DNA from: Ochrovirga pacifica | GTDB taxonomy: Bacteria; Bacteroidota; Bacteroidia; Flavobacteriales; Flavobacteriaceae | NCBI RefSeq assembly: GCF_000220525.1 | Contig: NZ_AFPK01000043.1 | Location: 45,334-109,333 of the forward strand | Length of the DNA: 64,000 nt | Direction of reading: 5' to 3' | Shown here: piece by piece, positions 1-8,135 of the stretch | Layout: each line of letters starts with the position of its first letter | Numbering within the stretch: the first letter of the stretch is position 1 | Made by a program: the position numbers and the translations under genes | Notes under the pieces: model-generated | What the model saw: the letters and a program-made list of their open reading frames with translations, nothing else | What the model was told of the DNA's origin: nothing | Databases searched by the model: none

Positions 1-154
1 TTCCTTCAAAAAATTGCTCGGACTTTTGGTAACGGTTTATGGCATCTTTAGAGAGTTCACCTCCAAAACTTGGATAATAATTGGTAAATAGTATATAAGC
101 AATTAGTATGGTTACAACAATAGCAGCAATGGTTAGCATCATTTTTTTTAACAT
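1..154 (-). CDS. MBL-fold hydrolase, N-terminal part (cut by window edge)
   Basis: Reading the minus strand from an ATG at 154 gives about 51 residues that run off the window. They start with MLKKMMLTIAAIVV, a single membrane anchor or signal segment, followed by a stretch with PSFGGELS and then RYQKSEQFFEG. A PxFGG motif followed by Y-x-x-S-x-x-F-x-x-G is typical of the N-terminus of UlaG/NAPE-PLD-like metallo-beta-lactamase-fold hydrolases in Bacteroidota. The metal-binding HxHxDH core would lie outside the window, so the call rests on this short N-terminal pattern. The gene begins 2 bases after the stop of the upstream FemAB-like gene, so the two are probably co-transcribed. Confidence 0.5.
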   Translation of the reverse strand, partial: MLKKMMLTIAAIVVTILIAYILFTNYYPSFGGELSKDAINRYQKSEQFFEG

Positions 155-156
155 TA

Positions 157-1347
157 TTATAATGGTTGATTTATTTTTTGACAAACTGTTTTGGGCTGTT
201 TAAAGGGATTTCTAATTTCATATGCACTCGGTTTTACATAAGACAGCAAGGGGCTTAACAATCTATTTAAACATGCTTGTTGATGTTTGGCATATAGATT
301 CATTCCAACAGGAACAGCACCTAAGCTACTCTTCATCAATTCAGCAGTTCTACCTAACTGTAGCGATAAAGCCTTTAACTCTATTGAGGTAGCTACATAA
401 TCGTACAACAATCTTTGATATAAAGGAATTTGTTGATTAGTTTGGTAATCGATTCCAACAAAATTGGCATCAAAAGAAGTGTAGTTGTGGCAACCAGTAC
501 TAAAAGCAACTAGGGTATCATCATAAAAATAAGCCTTAAAAACAAAGCGGTTTTCTAGCTCCTTCTTAAGCATATAAAAACCGTAAGCAGAGGGTTCTAT
601 CAAATAAAAGCTAGATGTTTGTATAACTGACTGTAGTAGTTCGTCAATGCGTTGCTGATGGTTTATAATATTCTGGGCTGTGAATTCTACAACCGCAACT
701 TGGTTTGTTTTTTTATAGACACTTTTGGCTCTAGTTCTGTATTTGGTTGTCATCTGATTTAAATAATCTTGAAAACAGTTCCAGTTTTGGTTTAGAGTCA
801 AAACCATATTTACATCTATCTGAAATTTAGAAGCCCAATTATTTAAATTATGCTGAGCCCAAAGCTCCTCTTGTTGATGAAACTCTTTAAATACTATAAA
901 ATCTATTTTGCGTTTTTGTTTTAGCCGTTCTACCAACACATCCATTATGGAATTCAACGTTTTTTTTACAGAATAATCTTTAAAATAAAAACCGTGAGCA
1001 CCTGTAGAAAAAAAATTACCGCATAACAGTAAATTTCCATTTAACTTTTTTAATAGGTAGGTTCTAATTTTAGATTTTAATGAATCTGGGAACTTAGGTT
1101 GGTTAAAAAAAAGAGGACTAATTTGTATTTGTTGAAGATAAATAACACCAATAGGATTGTTGTTTTTGAATACCACAATGTATCCAAAAAGCATTTTAGC
1201 GTATTTACTTTCTTCTAAAGCTTTAAGGTAAGAAAAAGACAAATAAACCGAAGGAGGTTTTACTTTTTCCCACTGTTTTTTAATAAGTAAAATAGTAGAA
1301 CTATACTGAATGTTTAGTTCTGAATTGATAACTATTTTTTCAATCAT
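157..1347 (-). CDS. FemAB/BioF2-like GNAT-fold acyltransferase family protein
   Basis: The protein has 396 residues, no signal peptide and no membrane segment. The central part (about 90-240) and the C-terminal part (about 250-350, with STGCHN and FVGIDYQTN) resemble the duplicated GNAT fold of the peptidoglycan biosynthesis/recognition (FemAB, BioF2) group found in Flavobacteriia. Proteins of that group transfer acyl or aminoacyl groups, but the substrate cannot be read from the sequence. The stop lies 2 bases before the start of the MBL-fold gene. Moderate confidence in the fold, low in any specific reaction. Confidence 0.6.
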   Translation of the reverse strand: MIEKIVINSELNIQYSSTILLIKKQWEKVKPPSVYLSFSYLKALEESKYAKMLFGYIVVFKNNNPIGVIYLQQIQISPLFFNQPKFPDSLKSKIRTYLLKKLNGNLLLCGNFFSTGAHGFYFKDYSVKKTLNSIMDVLVERLKQKRKIDFIVFKEFHQQEELWAQHNLNNWASKFQIDVNMVLTLNQNWNCFQDYLNQMTTKYRTRAKSVYKKTNQVAVVEFTAQNIINHQQRIDELLQSVIQTSSFYLIEPSAYGFYMLKKELENRFVFKAYFYDDTLVAFSTGCHNYTSFDANFVGIDYQTNQQIPLYQRLLYDYVATSIELKALSLQLGRTAELMKSSLGAVPVGMNLYAKHQQACLNRLLSPLLSYVKPSAYEIRNPFKQPKTVCQKINQPL

Positions 1348-1363
1348 ACATTAACTAAGCTTG

Positions 1364-1401
1364 CAAAAAATACACCTTAGTAGTATCCTAATAAGGTGTA
1401 T
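1364..1401 (-). terminator. Rho-independent terminator of the lrp-type gene
   Basis: Perfect 10-bp inverted repeat, ATACACCTTA at 1370-1379 and its complement at 1392-1401, with a 12-base loop. On the minus strand the stem is followed by a run of six T (1370-1365). It lies 25 bases after the stop of the Lrp-family gene. Confidence 0.75.
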
Positions 1402-1425
1402 CCTTACATTACATGTATGATTGTT

Positions 1426-1905
1426 TTAATAATCTTTAAATATGGCATGCATCATTCTCTTTTTATCATTGATGCTTTCTTCCATAGAAATCATAGTTTC
1501 AGTTCTTGTTACACCGTCAATATCATCAATAGAAAAGATAATGTCTTTTGCTTGATTAGTGTCTCTAGCTCTTATTTTACAGAAAATATTGTATTTACCA
1601 GCCGTGATGTAAGCAACCGTTACATTTGGAATTTCTTCTAAGGCAGCCAATACATTTCTAATTTTAGAGCTACTTTCTAAATACAATCCTACATGAGCTA
1701 TAAAATTGTATTGCATTTTTTCATAATCTAAGGTCAATGTAGAACCTTTTATGATTCCTTCATCTTCCATTTTTTTCACACGTACGTGTATAGTTCCGGC
1801 AGATACTAATAACTTTTTTGCAATGTCCGTAAAAGGAGTCCTTGCATTGTCTATTAGCATATCTAAAATTTGATGATCAATTTCATCCAAATGATGTTTT
1901 TTCAT
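1426..1905 (-). CDS. Lrp/AsnC family transcriptional regulator
   Basis: The protein has 159 residues, the usual length for the family. Residues about 5-65 form the winged helix-turn-helix (DEIDHQILDMLIDNARTPF, then DIAKKL and SAGTIHVRVKKMEDEGII). Residues about 70-145 form the RAM/AsnC ligand-binding domain, with GKYNIFCKI in the usual ligand region. Members form octamers that sense amino acids and control amino-acid metabolism. The gene is followed by its own terminator. A Bacteroidota -7 box, TATTTTTG, occurs on the minus strand at 1950-1943, 38 bases before the ATG. The target genes cannot be inferred. Confidence 0.9.
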   Translation of the reverse strand: MKKHHLDEIDHQILDMLIDNARTPFTDIAKKLLVSAGTIHVRVKKMEDEGIIKGSTLTLDYEKMQYNFIAHVGLYLESSSKIRNVLAALEEIPNVTVAYITAGKYNIFCKIRARDTNQAKDIIFSIDDIDGVTRTETMISMEESINDKKRMMHAIFKDY

Positions 1906-2015
1906 GTTTTAGGTCTTACTTACTTCTTATTTTAACAAGTTACAAAAATACAATATTTATGAGCTCATTTGCATTTTTCTCATCTAAATATAGTTATTCT
2001 TAATGAAAATTTAAA

Positions 2016-3074
2016 CTAAAATTCCTGATATGCGTAAAAACTACTTAAATCTCCTCTATCATACTCCACCAATTTGGAGATTAATTGATTGTTAACCACC
2101 TCATATTCATACTGAAAAGCAACATCAACCTTTTGATTTTTATCATCTAAAAAATTTCTTATGATAAGGTCGTAATTTTGCTTTCCATTGTTAGGAATAT
2201 CAAAATAAGGTTGATAATGTGTGTATTTATCGTTAACAATTAAATACTCTAAGCCACTGACCAATGCATAAAAGTTAAATTTCCTTACCAAATCCCGATC
2301 GTAATCGTTAGGATAATGCCCTGCTTCTATTAAAATAGTATTGTGTCCTAGTTTTTGAAAATTGTCTCCTGTAGCTGTTGGATAAAACTCGTCCGTATAC
2401 CTACCCACATGGTTTGGAATAAGTTGCTGTAAGGTATTGTTCATTGCAACAATAGCAGCCATGGTCTCTTTTCTTCCTGTTGTTAATGTTCTTTCTTCAT
2501 CTTCTGAGGGAGCAAGAAAAGAAATGGTTGCTGGGTTTTTAAAACCTTCTACATTAAAAATAGTTCTTTGATCGTGTAAATTGAAACAAAAATGAGGTTT
2601 AAAGTTGTCTAAGATGCTTCTTAACAATTTACTTTCTACCGCCTGTTGGTCTACGGCATCTCTATTTAAATCTACTTGTTTGCTATTTACCCTTGTAAAA
2701 GCTTCGGAACCGTCTGGATTTAGCATAGGAATAAAAACTAAAGTACATTTGTTTATTAAGTCTTTTGCAAAATCGCTGTTAGCTATAAACTGATCTTTTA
2801 AATAATTAAATAAATCAAACAAAGCTTTGGTTCCCGTACTTTCATTTCCGTGCATCTGAGTCCATAACAATATTCTTTTAGGTCCATGGCCAAGAGTTAC
2901 ATTATAAATGTCTTTTCCCATTTCTGAACTTCCTGCTTTAGAAACTTTAAATGGAGATGGTAGATTAAGAAGCAATGGCTCTATGTCTTGTAAAAGTATT
3001 CTTCTTCCTACCAAGCTTTTTTCGGAGCTGTGTTGATACCAAGTATCTATGTGTTCTATTCTGTCTTTTTTCAT
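2016..3074 (-). CDS. M14 family zinc carboxypeptidase
   Basis: The protein has 352 residues. The M14 zinc ligands are visible as H75 and E78 in QMHGNESTG and H167 in NLHDQR. NRDA near 137-140 is the usual substrate-carboxylate region, and E250 in ILIEAGHY fits the catalytic glutamate. No signal peptide is visible, so the enzyme is probably cytoplasmic. This subgroup (M14, succinylglutamate desuccinylase/aspartoacylase-like region) is common in Flavobacteriaceae. Likely role: trimming C-terminal or side-chain amino acids from peptides. A TACTTTTG box ends 4 bases before the ATG, so the transcript may be leaderless. Confidence 0.88.
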   Translation of the reverse strand: MKKDRIEHIDTWYQHSSEKSLVGRRILLQDIEPLLLNLPSPFKVSKAGSSEMGKDIYNVTLGHGPKRILLWTQMHGNESTGTKALFDLFNYLKDQFIANSDFAKDLINKCTLVFIPMLNPDGSEAFTRVNSKQVDLNRDAVDQQAVESKLLRSILDNFKPHFCFNLHDQRTIFNVEGFKNPATISFLAPSEDEERTLTTGRKETMAAIVAMNNTLQQLIPNHVGRYTDEFYPTATGDNFQKLGHNTILIEAGHYPNDYDRDLVRKFNFYALVSGLEYLIVNDKYTHYQPYFDIPNNGKQNYDLIIRNFLDDKNQKVDVAFQYEYEVVNNQLISKLVEYDRGDLSSFYAYQEF

Positions 3075-3078
3075 TTTA

Positions 3079-3105
3079 CAAAAGTAAACAACGTTTTGTT
3101 TACAA
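3079..3105 (-). promoter_or_regulatory. Bacteroidota-type promoter of the M14 peptidase gene
   Basis: On the minus strand TTG (3105-3103), a 16-base spacer and TACTTTTG (3086-3079) match the -33/-7 pattern TTG...TAnnTTTG, with a spacer slightly shorter than usual. Only 4 bases separate the -7 box from the ATG at 3074. The spacer holds a small inverted repeat, AAACAA-CGTT-TTGTTT, that could be an operator. Confidence 0.45.
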
Positions 3106-3261
3106 TTGTGATTTACATTTGTACACAGTAAAGATTACATTTCTACACTTATCAATTCTCTCAAGTTCAGTTCCGTAATCTTAACTTCGTAAGCTATAAG
3201 TTACGCACTCCTTACTTAAACAACTTTACCTAAAATACTCTAATAACTTATTTATCAGTTA

Positions 3262-3289
3262 TTTAAATCTACTTGTTTAAATCTATTTA
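3262..3289. repeat. Two tandem 14-bp direct repeats in the divergent gap
   Basis: TTTAAATCTACTTG (3262-3275) is followed directly by TTTAAATCTATTTA (3276-3289); the first 10 bases are identical. They sit about 105 bases before the XRE gene start, in a 319-base gap (3075-3393) between divergent genes. The gap holds no ORF or RNA gene that I can recognise. Helical-turn spacing of about 14 bp could suit a regulator, but chance similarity in AT-rich DNA is possible. Confidence 0.35.
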
Positions 3290-3343
3290 TATACTTAGAT
3301 TAGATATGGCTGAGAAAATATTCAGCAATTCGTTTTTTTAGAT

Positions 3344-3378
3344 TACATTTGTAAAAACAGGAGCTGCTTTTGGCAGCT
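3344..3378 (+). promoter_or_regulatory. -7 box and leader hairpin upstream of XRE regulator
   Basis: TACATTTG at 3344-3351 fits the TAnnTTTG box; no clear -33 TTG was found at the usual distance. The predicted transcript would start near 3356 and at once enter a hairpin, AGCTGC (3362-3367), loop TTTTG, GCAGCT (3373-3378), ending 15 bases before the ATG at 3394. Confidence 0.4.
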
Positions 3379-3393
3379 TTAATTGAATTCACA

Positions 3394-3831
3394 ATGTTAA
3401 ACCAAGAAGCTTTTATTAATCGACTGAATGAAGTCTTTGAATATTACAATTTAACCGCAGCAAGTTTTGCTGATGAAATCAAAGTACAACGTTCTAGTAT
3501 TTCTCATTTGCTATCAGGAAGGAACAAGCCAAGCCTCGATTTTGTTTTAAAAATGATTGATACTTATAAAGAATTAACTTTAGATTGGCTTTTGTATGGT
3601 AAAGGGAGCTTTCCTAAAGAAAAAGAGTTTGCTACACAACCAAACATAGCAACTAATAAAACAAAGTCCTCTCAGCCTGATTTGTTTTCTGAAAAAGATA
3701 CAACAACAAGTGAAAAAACAAATGAGGATGAAATGATTGTAACACAAAAAAAAATAACAACTCCTTCAGACATTGAAAGAATTGTTATTTTTTATACAAA
3801 TGGTACGTTTAAAGAGTACAAAAACGTTTGA
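3394..3831 (+). CDS. XRE family helix-turn-helix transcriptional regulator
   Basis: The ATG at 3394 was chosen over an upstream TTG because the protein then starts with MLNQEAFINRLNEVF, the usual start of this flavobacterial family, giving 145 residues. Residues about 8-65 form a Cro/C1-type HTH (SFADEIKVQRSSISHLLSG, then KPSLDFVLKM), followed by LDWLLYGKG. The C-terminal half is charged and low in complexity and ends with a short segment, RIVIFYTNGTFKEY, that looks like a small beta hairpin. A stand-alone chromosomal regulator; no phage genes are nearby. Its target is unknown, though the repeats and hairpin upstream make autoregulation plausible. Confidence 0.85.
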   Translation: MLNQEAFINRLNEVFEYYNLTAASFADEIKVQRSSISHLLSGRNKPSLDFVLKMIDTYKELTLDWLLYGKGSFPKEKEFATQPNIATNKTKSSQPDLFSEKDTTTSEKTNEDEMIVTQKKITTPSDIERIVIFYTNGTFKEYKNV

Positions 3832-3845
3832 TAGATCTATTTAAA

Positions 3846-6320
3846 TTAATCGACCGCTAGTTTTCTAACCCCTTCTTCTAATATACTTAAAATCTCTTTT
3901 TTATTGCTGTTTGACGATGATTTTTGCTTTGAAATGACCTCTCTTAAAAGACGAATACATTCAAAGTTAAAGTTGTATGCTTTGTATTTTAATCCGTTTT
4001 TTACAAAGTCATCCACCATAACTCTAATGGCTTCTTTATTGTTAGTTTTTGCAACCCAGTCAAATGCATCTTCAAAATCTTTTTTAAACTTTTCGTCTTG
4101 AATAAAGTACATTCCTGTAAGCAAATACTTAGCTACAAAACTTACATGTTCTTCTTTACGGTCTTCTAAATACATTTTTAACAACGGAACGTAAATTACA
4201 TCTTTTACATCGTTAGGTAATTTTTCTGAAACTTTCTTTGCCAGTTCCTTATCTATGTAGTACATAGCAAGTAAACTATTGCCTTTCATTTTTGGAGACT
4301 TACTATCAATTCCTTTTTTAAAGATGGGTAAGTAGTCTCTGTTTACCAATTTTCCTAATATTGAAATTGCAGAAGCAGCTACATTTACATTTTCGCTATT
4401 CGCTAAACGTTCAATTTTTTGAATGATTTTTTTCTTTTTATGTTTGTCTGATAAGTTGATGTTCTCTAAGGCATATGATTGAATAACGTGATAAGGATCT
4501 TCTAAAGCGTTTACAAAAGTTTCAAAAACCTCTTTTTCTTCTTGTTTGTCTTTTAACTGTTCTAAAGCCTCTATCCTATCTTCAAAGTGTTTTACGTTGT
4601 TGTATTGATAAACCCATTGTTCTGTAGTTAACTCTGGTGTTGTTATTTCTGCCAATAACACATGGTTGCTATTTACTTTAATTAATTTGATATCCTTCTC
4701 ATTTTCAAAAGGAAACTCAAATGTTTTTTCTTTTCCATTCATAAAAACATCAAACACATCCTTTTGTTTACTTTTGTAAACTGTTATTTGAATAGGAAAA
4801 TCAAACTCTTTTTCTAATTGTGTAACTTTTACTTTTATTTTATTTCCCAATAAGTCATTTTGATAAGTAACTTTTAATCTGGGATGTCCGTAGTTGTAGT
4901 ACCATTGGCTAAAGAACCACAGCAAATCTTCTCCAGAAACTTCTTCTAAAGCCAATCTTAATTGATGAGCTTCGGCTGCTTTGAACTTATTTTCTTGCAA
5001 GTACTTTTTAAGTCCCGCAAAAAACTTATCATCGCCTAGATAGTTTCTTAGCATGTGTAGCACCATTCCCCCTTTGTTATAGCTTACTACATCCAAAACA
5101 TCGTCTACTTTGTTGTAGTTGTATCTTACCAAATGCTTATCGTAATTTTCTTTTAAACGGTTTTTGTTTAAGTAAGCATCTCTTGTTGTTTTTAAATGAT
5201 CATTAGCTGCATCTTTTCCGTACTTAAATTCTTCCCAAAGAAACTCCGAGTAATTGGCAAAAGATTCGTTTAATGTTAGATTGGCCCAACTCTCTGTAGT
5301 AACCAAGTCTCCAAACCAATGGTGAAACAATTCGTGTGCAATTACTCGCTCCCAAGTATTTTCTTCCAACAATTCTCCTTCTGTTAACATGGCTGTTTCA
5401 CTATGAATGACAGCTCCTGTATTTTCCATGGCACCACTCACAAAATCGCGCATAATTACCTGACTGTATTTATCCCAAGGATATTCCACTCCTGTTAACT
5501 CCGAAAAGAACGTTAACATTTCAGGTGTATTTTTAAACAATTCCTTAGCTGCTTCTAGGCTGTAATCAGGTTCTACATAATAGTCTACTAACTTTCCTTT
5601 CCAAGAGTCTTTAACTACCTTAAATTCTCCTACTCCCACAAAAAATAAATACGGAGCATGTGGCAATGTTTGTTTCCATACATCGGTTCTAGTTCCATCA
5701 TTATTTTCTTTCTGAGAAATTAAATTTCCGTTAGACAAAGTCTTGTACTTAGAAGGAACCGTTAACGTAATTTGTTGTGTGGTTTTTTGATTGGGTTTGT
5801 CTATTGTAGGAAACCAAGTACTGTTTTGTTCTGGTTCACCCTGTGTCCAGATTTGTGTGGGTTTGTCTTTGTCAGTCCCTAAAGGATTGATAAAATACAT
5901 TCCTTTATTGTCTGTAATGGCAACTCCGTCTACTTTTTCAATTTTATTTGGGTTTCCTCGGTACTTAATATATAGTTGAATTGTGTCTGATTTGGTATAC
6001 TTTTTTGTAAGACTAATGTTCAGCTTTTCTTTGGTGTTGTAATATTTTACCGGAGTTCCTGCTTCTTTAACCTCATAAATATTCATTCCTTTAGCATCTA
6101 ACTGAATTTGATCAGTGCTATCAAAATGAGGTTTTAGAGCAATCCAAGCTTTACCATTTACTGTTTGATCTTTAAAATTAAAGCTTAAATCTAGCTTTGT
6201 ATCTATCAAATCTAACTCTTTAGTACTTGTCTTTCCATTGTCATCATAACGATACAACCTTTGTGCTTGTAGGTTTGTGTAAGTGATAACAATAAAAAAT
6301 AATAGTGCAATTTGTTTCAT
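3846..6320 (-). CDS. M1 family aminopeptidase (exported)
   Basis: The protein has 824 residues with an N-terminal signal peptide (about 1-19, ending LQAQ). It shows the gluzincin signature: GAMEN at 296-300, the zinc motif HELFH at 329-333 and the third ligand E352 in LNESFANYSE. The C-terminal third (about 560-824) is helical with HEAT/ARM-like repeats, as in aminopeptidase N and cold-active M1 enzymes. It removes N-terminal amino acids from peptides, presumably in the periplasm or at the outer membrane. The stop is 14 bases from the convergent XRE gene. The apt gene ends 3 bases before this start, so apt and the GlmU-like gene probably share its transcript. Confidence 0.92.
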   Translation of the reverse strand: MKQIALLFFIVITYTNLQAQRLYRYDDNGKTSTKELDLIDTKLDLSFNFKDQTVNGKAWIALKPHFDSTDQIQLDAKGMNIYEVKEAGTPVKYYNTKEKLNISLTKKYTKSDTIQLYIKYRGNPNKIEKVDGVAITDNKGMYFINPLGTDKDKPTQIWTQGEPEQNSTWFPTIDKPNQKTTQQITLTVPSKYKTLSNGNLISQKENNDGTRTDVWKQTLPHAPYLFFVGVGEFKVVKDSWKGKLVDYYVEPDYSLEAAKELFKNTPEMLTFFSELTGVEYPWDKYSQVIMRDFVSGAMENTGAVIHSETAMLTEGELLEENTWERVIAHELFHHWFGDLVTTESWANLTLNESFANYSEFLWEEFKYGKDAANDHLKTTRDAYLNKNRLKENYDKHLVRYNYNKVDDVLDVVSYNKGGMVLHMLRNYLGDDKFFAGLKKYLQENKFKAAEAHQLRLALEEVSGEDLLWFFSQWYYNYGHPRLKVTYQNDLLGNKIKVKVTQLEKEFDFPIQITVYKSKQKDVFDVFMNGKEKTFEFPFENEKDIKLIKVNSNHVLLAEITTPELTTEQWVYQYNNVKHFEDRIEALEQLKDKQEEKEVFETFVNALEDPYHVIQSYALENINLSDKHKKKKIIQKIERLANSENVNVAASAISILGKLVNRDYLPIFKKGIDSKSPKMKGNSLLAMYYIDKELAKKVSEKLPNDVKDVIYVPLLKMYLEDRKEEHVSFVAKYLLTGMYFIQDEKFKKDFEDAFDWVAKTNNKEAIRVMVDDFVKNGLKYKAYNFNFECIRLLREVISKQKSSSNSNKKEILSILEEGVRKLAVD

Positions 6321-6323
6321 ATA

Positions 6324-6857
6324 TTAATAAGTGATTAATGACGTTATGTTTGGTGTAATTTTTTGCAAAGATTCTACTCCATTTAAAAATGAAAGTGAAA
6401 TTACAAAACTAAAACCGGCCACGTTGGCTTTTTGTTGCACTAAAAATGCTGCAGCTTCTGCCGTACCTCCTGTAGCCAGCAAGTCATCGTGTATTAAAAC
6501 ATTACTATTTTCTTTTACAGCATCTTCGTGTACTTCTATAGTTGCCGAACCATATTCTAATTTGTAGGATTGTTGCAATGTTTTGGCAGGTAATTTTCCT
6601 GCCTTACGAATTAAAATAAAAGGAACTTCTAATTTTTGAGCCAACAAAACACCAAACAAATATCCTCTAGATTCAATACCTGCTACGGCATCTATTTTTT
6701 TATGTTTGTGTGCATCTGCTAAGGCTTGAGCTATATTATTGGTCAGTTGGCTGTCTAATAGTATAGGAGTTATGTCTTTAAACAAAATTCCTTTTTTTGG
6801 AAAATCGGGGACATCTCTTATACTATTTTTTATATTGATTTCTAACTCCTTACTCAT
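6324..6857 (-). CDS. apt: adenine phosphoribosyltransferase
   Basis: The protein has 177 residues, typical for Apt. It contains IRDVPDFPKKGILFKDITP near the N-terminus, the flexible-loop region with RKAGKLP, and the PRPP-binding motif VLIHDDLLATGGTAEAA. It makes AMP from adenine and PRPP in purine salvage. The start overlaps the end of the upstream GlmU-like gene by 8 bases, so the two are translationally coupled. guaB, a second purine gene, lies just upstream behind a terminator. Confidence 0.95.
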   Translation of the reverse strand: MSKELEINIKNSIRDVPDFPKKGILFKDITPILLDSQLTNNIAQALADAHKHKKIDAVAGIESRGYLFGVLLAQKLEVPFILIRKAGKLPAKTLQQSYKLEYGSATIEVHEDAVKENSNVLIHDDLLATGGTAEAAAFLVQQKANVAGFSFVISLSFLNGVESLQKITPNITSLITY

Positions 6858-8028
6858 TTTTGTGTCTGTATTTTTCTGTTTGATGAAAAATTTCTTTTAA
6901 AATAGCAACATCTTCTAAACTTAGTTCTTGATTGGGTTTGTTTATAACCTTGGTAGCGGTTTCAATAGCTTTGTTAAAATCGTATGTTTTTTTATTTTTT
7001 GTACCTCCCCAGCTATATGATGGAACAAATTTATCAGGCATGTGCGATCCAAAAATATTTACAAATACTCCCAAAACAGTTCCTGTGTTAAACATGGTAT
7101 TGATTCCTGTTTTAGAATGATCTCCCATCATCAAGCCACAGTTTTTTTGCTGTGTATCTTCAAAACTTTCCAGTTCGTAATTCCATAAACGAACATTGCT
7201 ATAATTGTTTTTTAAGTTAGAAACATTTGTGTCGGCTCCAAAGTTACACCACTCTCCAACAACAGAATCTCCTAAATATCCTTCGTGGCCTTTATTAGAA
7301 TTTGCAAACAAAATACTATTTTTTATTTCACCCCCTACTTTACAACCAGGGCCAATAGTGGTAGCACCATATATTTTTGCTCCCATTTTTACCACTGCTT
7401 TTTCCCCTAAAGCAATAGGACCTCTTAACATAGCTCCATCCAAAATTACAGCATCTTTACCTATATATATAGGACCAGAACTAGCATTTAAAAAACAAGG
7501 ATTTATAAGAGCCCCTTCTTCTATAAAAATCTGTTCTTTTTCTACAGCCTGAACATAATTTGGGAGCTCTTCAGAAATACGATCATGCGTAATTTGTTTA
7601 AAATCTTCTCGTATAGCAACGTCATTTTTTAAAAACAAATCCCACTTATTTTCTAAGCTTTCCACATTCTTTAGGTAAATTGTATCGTAATCATCTAAAT
7701 GAATTTCTTCTTGGTCTTCGGTAGAGTAAAAAGCAATTACCTCTTTATTACATACAATTTTCTGATGTGGTTTTAATTTTTTAACCTCTTCTATAAAATC
7801 TGTATTTGGTAAGTAACCAGAATTGATAAATACATTGAATTCCATCTCAACCAATGGATATTTATTCTCTAAATATTCTTCTGTTAAGGTTGTGGTGGTT
7901 GTTCTTAGTGCAGTTTCCCATTTTTCTCTTATGGTTAAAATTCCTATTCGCAAATCGGCAACAGGACGGGTAAAAGTAAAGGGTAATAATGAGTCTCTAA
8001 AAGAACCATCGTATAAAATATAATTCAT
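6850..8028 (-). CDS. GlmU-like sugar nucleotidyltransferase family protein
   Basis: The protein has 392 residues. The N-terminal half begins MNYILYDGSFRDSLLPFTFT and keeps the shape of a nucleotidyltransferase domain without the classical LAAGxGTRM loop. Residues about 165-330 form a left-handed beta-helix of hexapeptide repeats (GPIYIGKDAVILDGAM, GEKAVVKMGAKIYGATTIG). This architecture matches the Bacteroidota proteins annotated as GlmU family, or putative sugar nucleotidyltransferases. True GlmU makes UDP-GlcNAc; whether this paralogue is catalytic is unclear because the signature loop is missing. It overlaps apt by 8 bases. Confidence 0.75.
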   Translation of the reverse strand: MNYILYDGSFRDSLLPFTFTRPVADLRIGILTIREKWETALRTTTTTLTEEYLENKYPLVEMEFNVFINSGYLPNTDFIEEVKKLKPHQKIVCNKEVIAFYSTEDQEEIHLDDYDTIYLKNVESLENKWDLFLKNDVAIREDFKQITHDRISEELPNYVQAVEKEQIFIEEGALINPCFLNASSGPIYIGKDAVILDGAMLRGPIALGEKAVVKMGAKIYGATTIGPGCKVGGEIKNSILFANSNKGHEGYLGDSVVGEWCNFGADTNVSNLKNNYSNVRLWNYELESFEDTQQKNCGLMMGDHSKTGINTMFNTGTVLGVFVNIFGSHMPDKFVPSYSWGGTKNKKTYDFNKAIETATKVINKPNQELSLEDVAILKEIFHQTEKYRHKNE

Positions 8029-8073
8029 AGAAGTTATGTGCTATTTTTTCTAATTTTTACATGTAGTAATATA

Positions 8074-8111
8074 TTAAAAAACCGTTTAACAAAAATGATG
8101 CTAAACGGTTT
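8074..8111 (-). terminator. terminator after guaB
   Basis: Inverted repeat AAACCGTTTA (8079-8088) and TAAACGGTTT (8102-8111), a 10-bp perfect stem with a 13-base loop. On the minus strand it is followed by T-rich sequence. It lies 25 bases after the guaB stop and separates guaB from the GlmU-like/apt/M1 unit. Confidence 0.75.
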
Positions 8112-8135
8112 ATTATACCTGTTTTTTAATTGTTT

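Noticed and set aside
1396..1641. Open frame on the plus strand opposite the lrp-type gene
   Set aside because: It lies in antisense to a clear Lrp/AsnC gene, has no family features and no start-region support.
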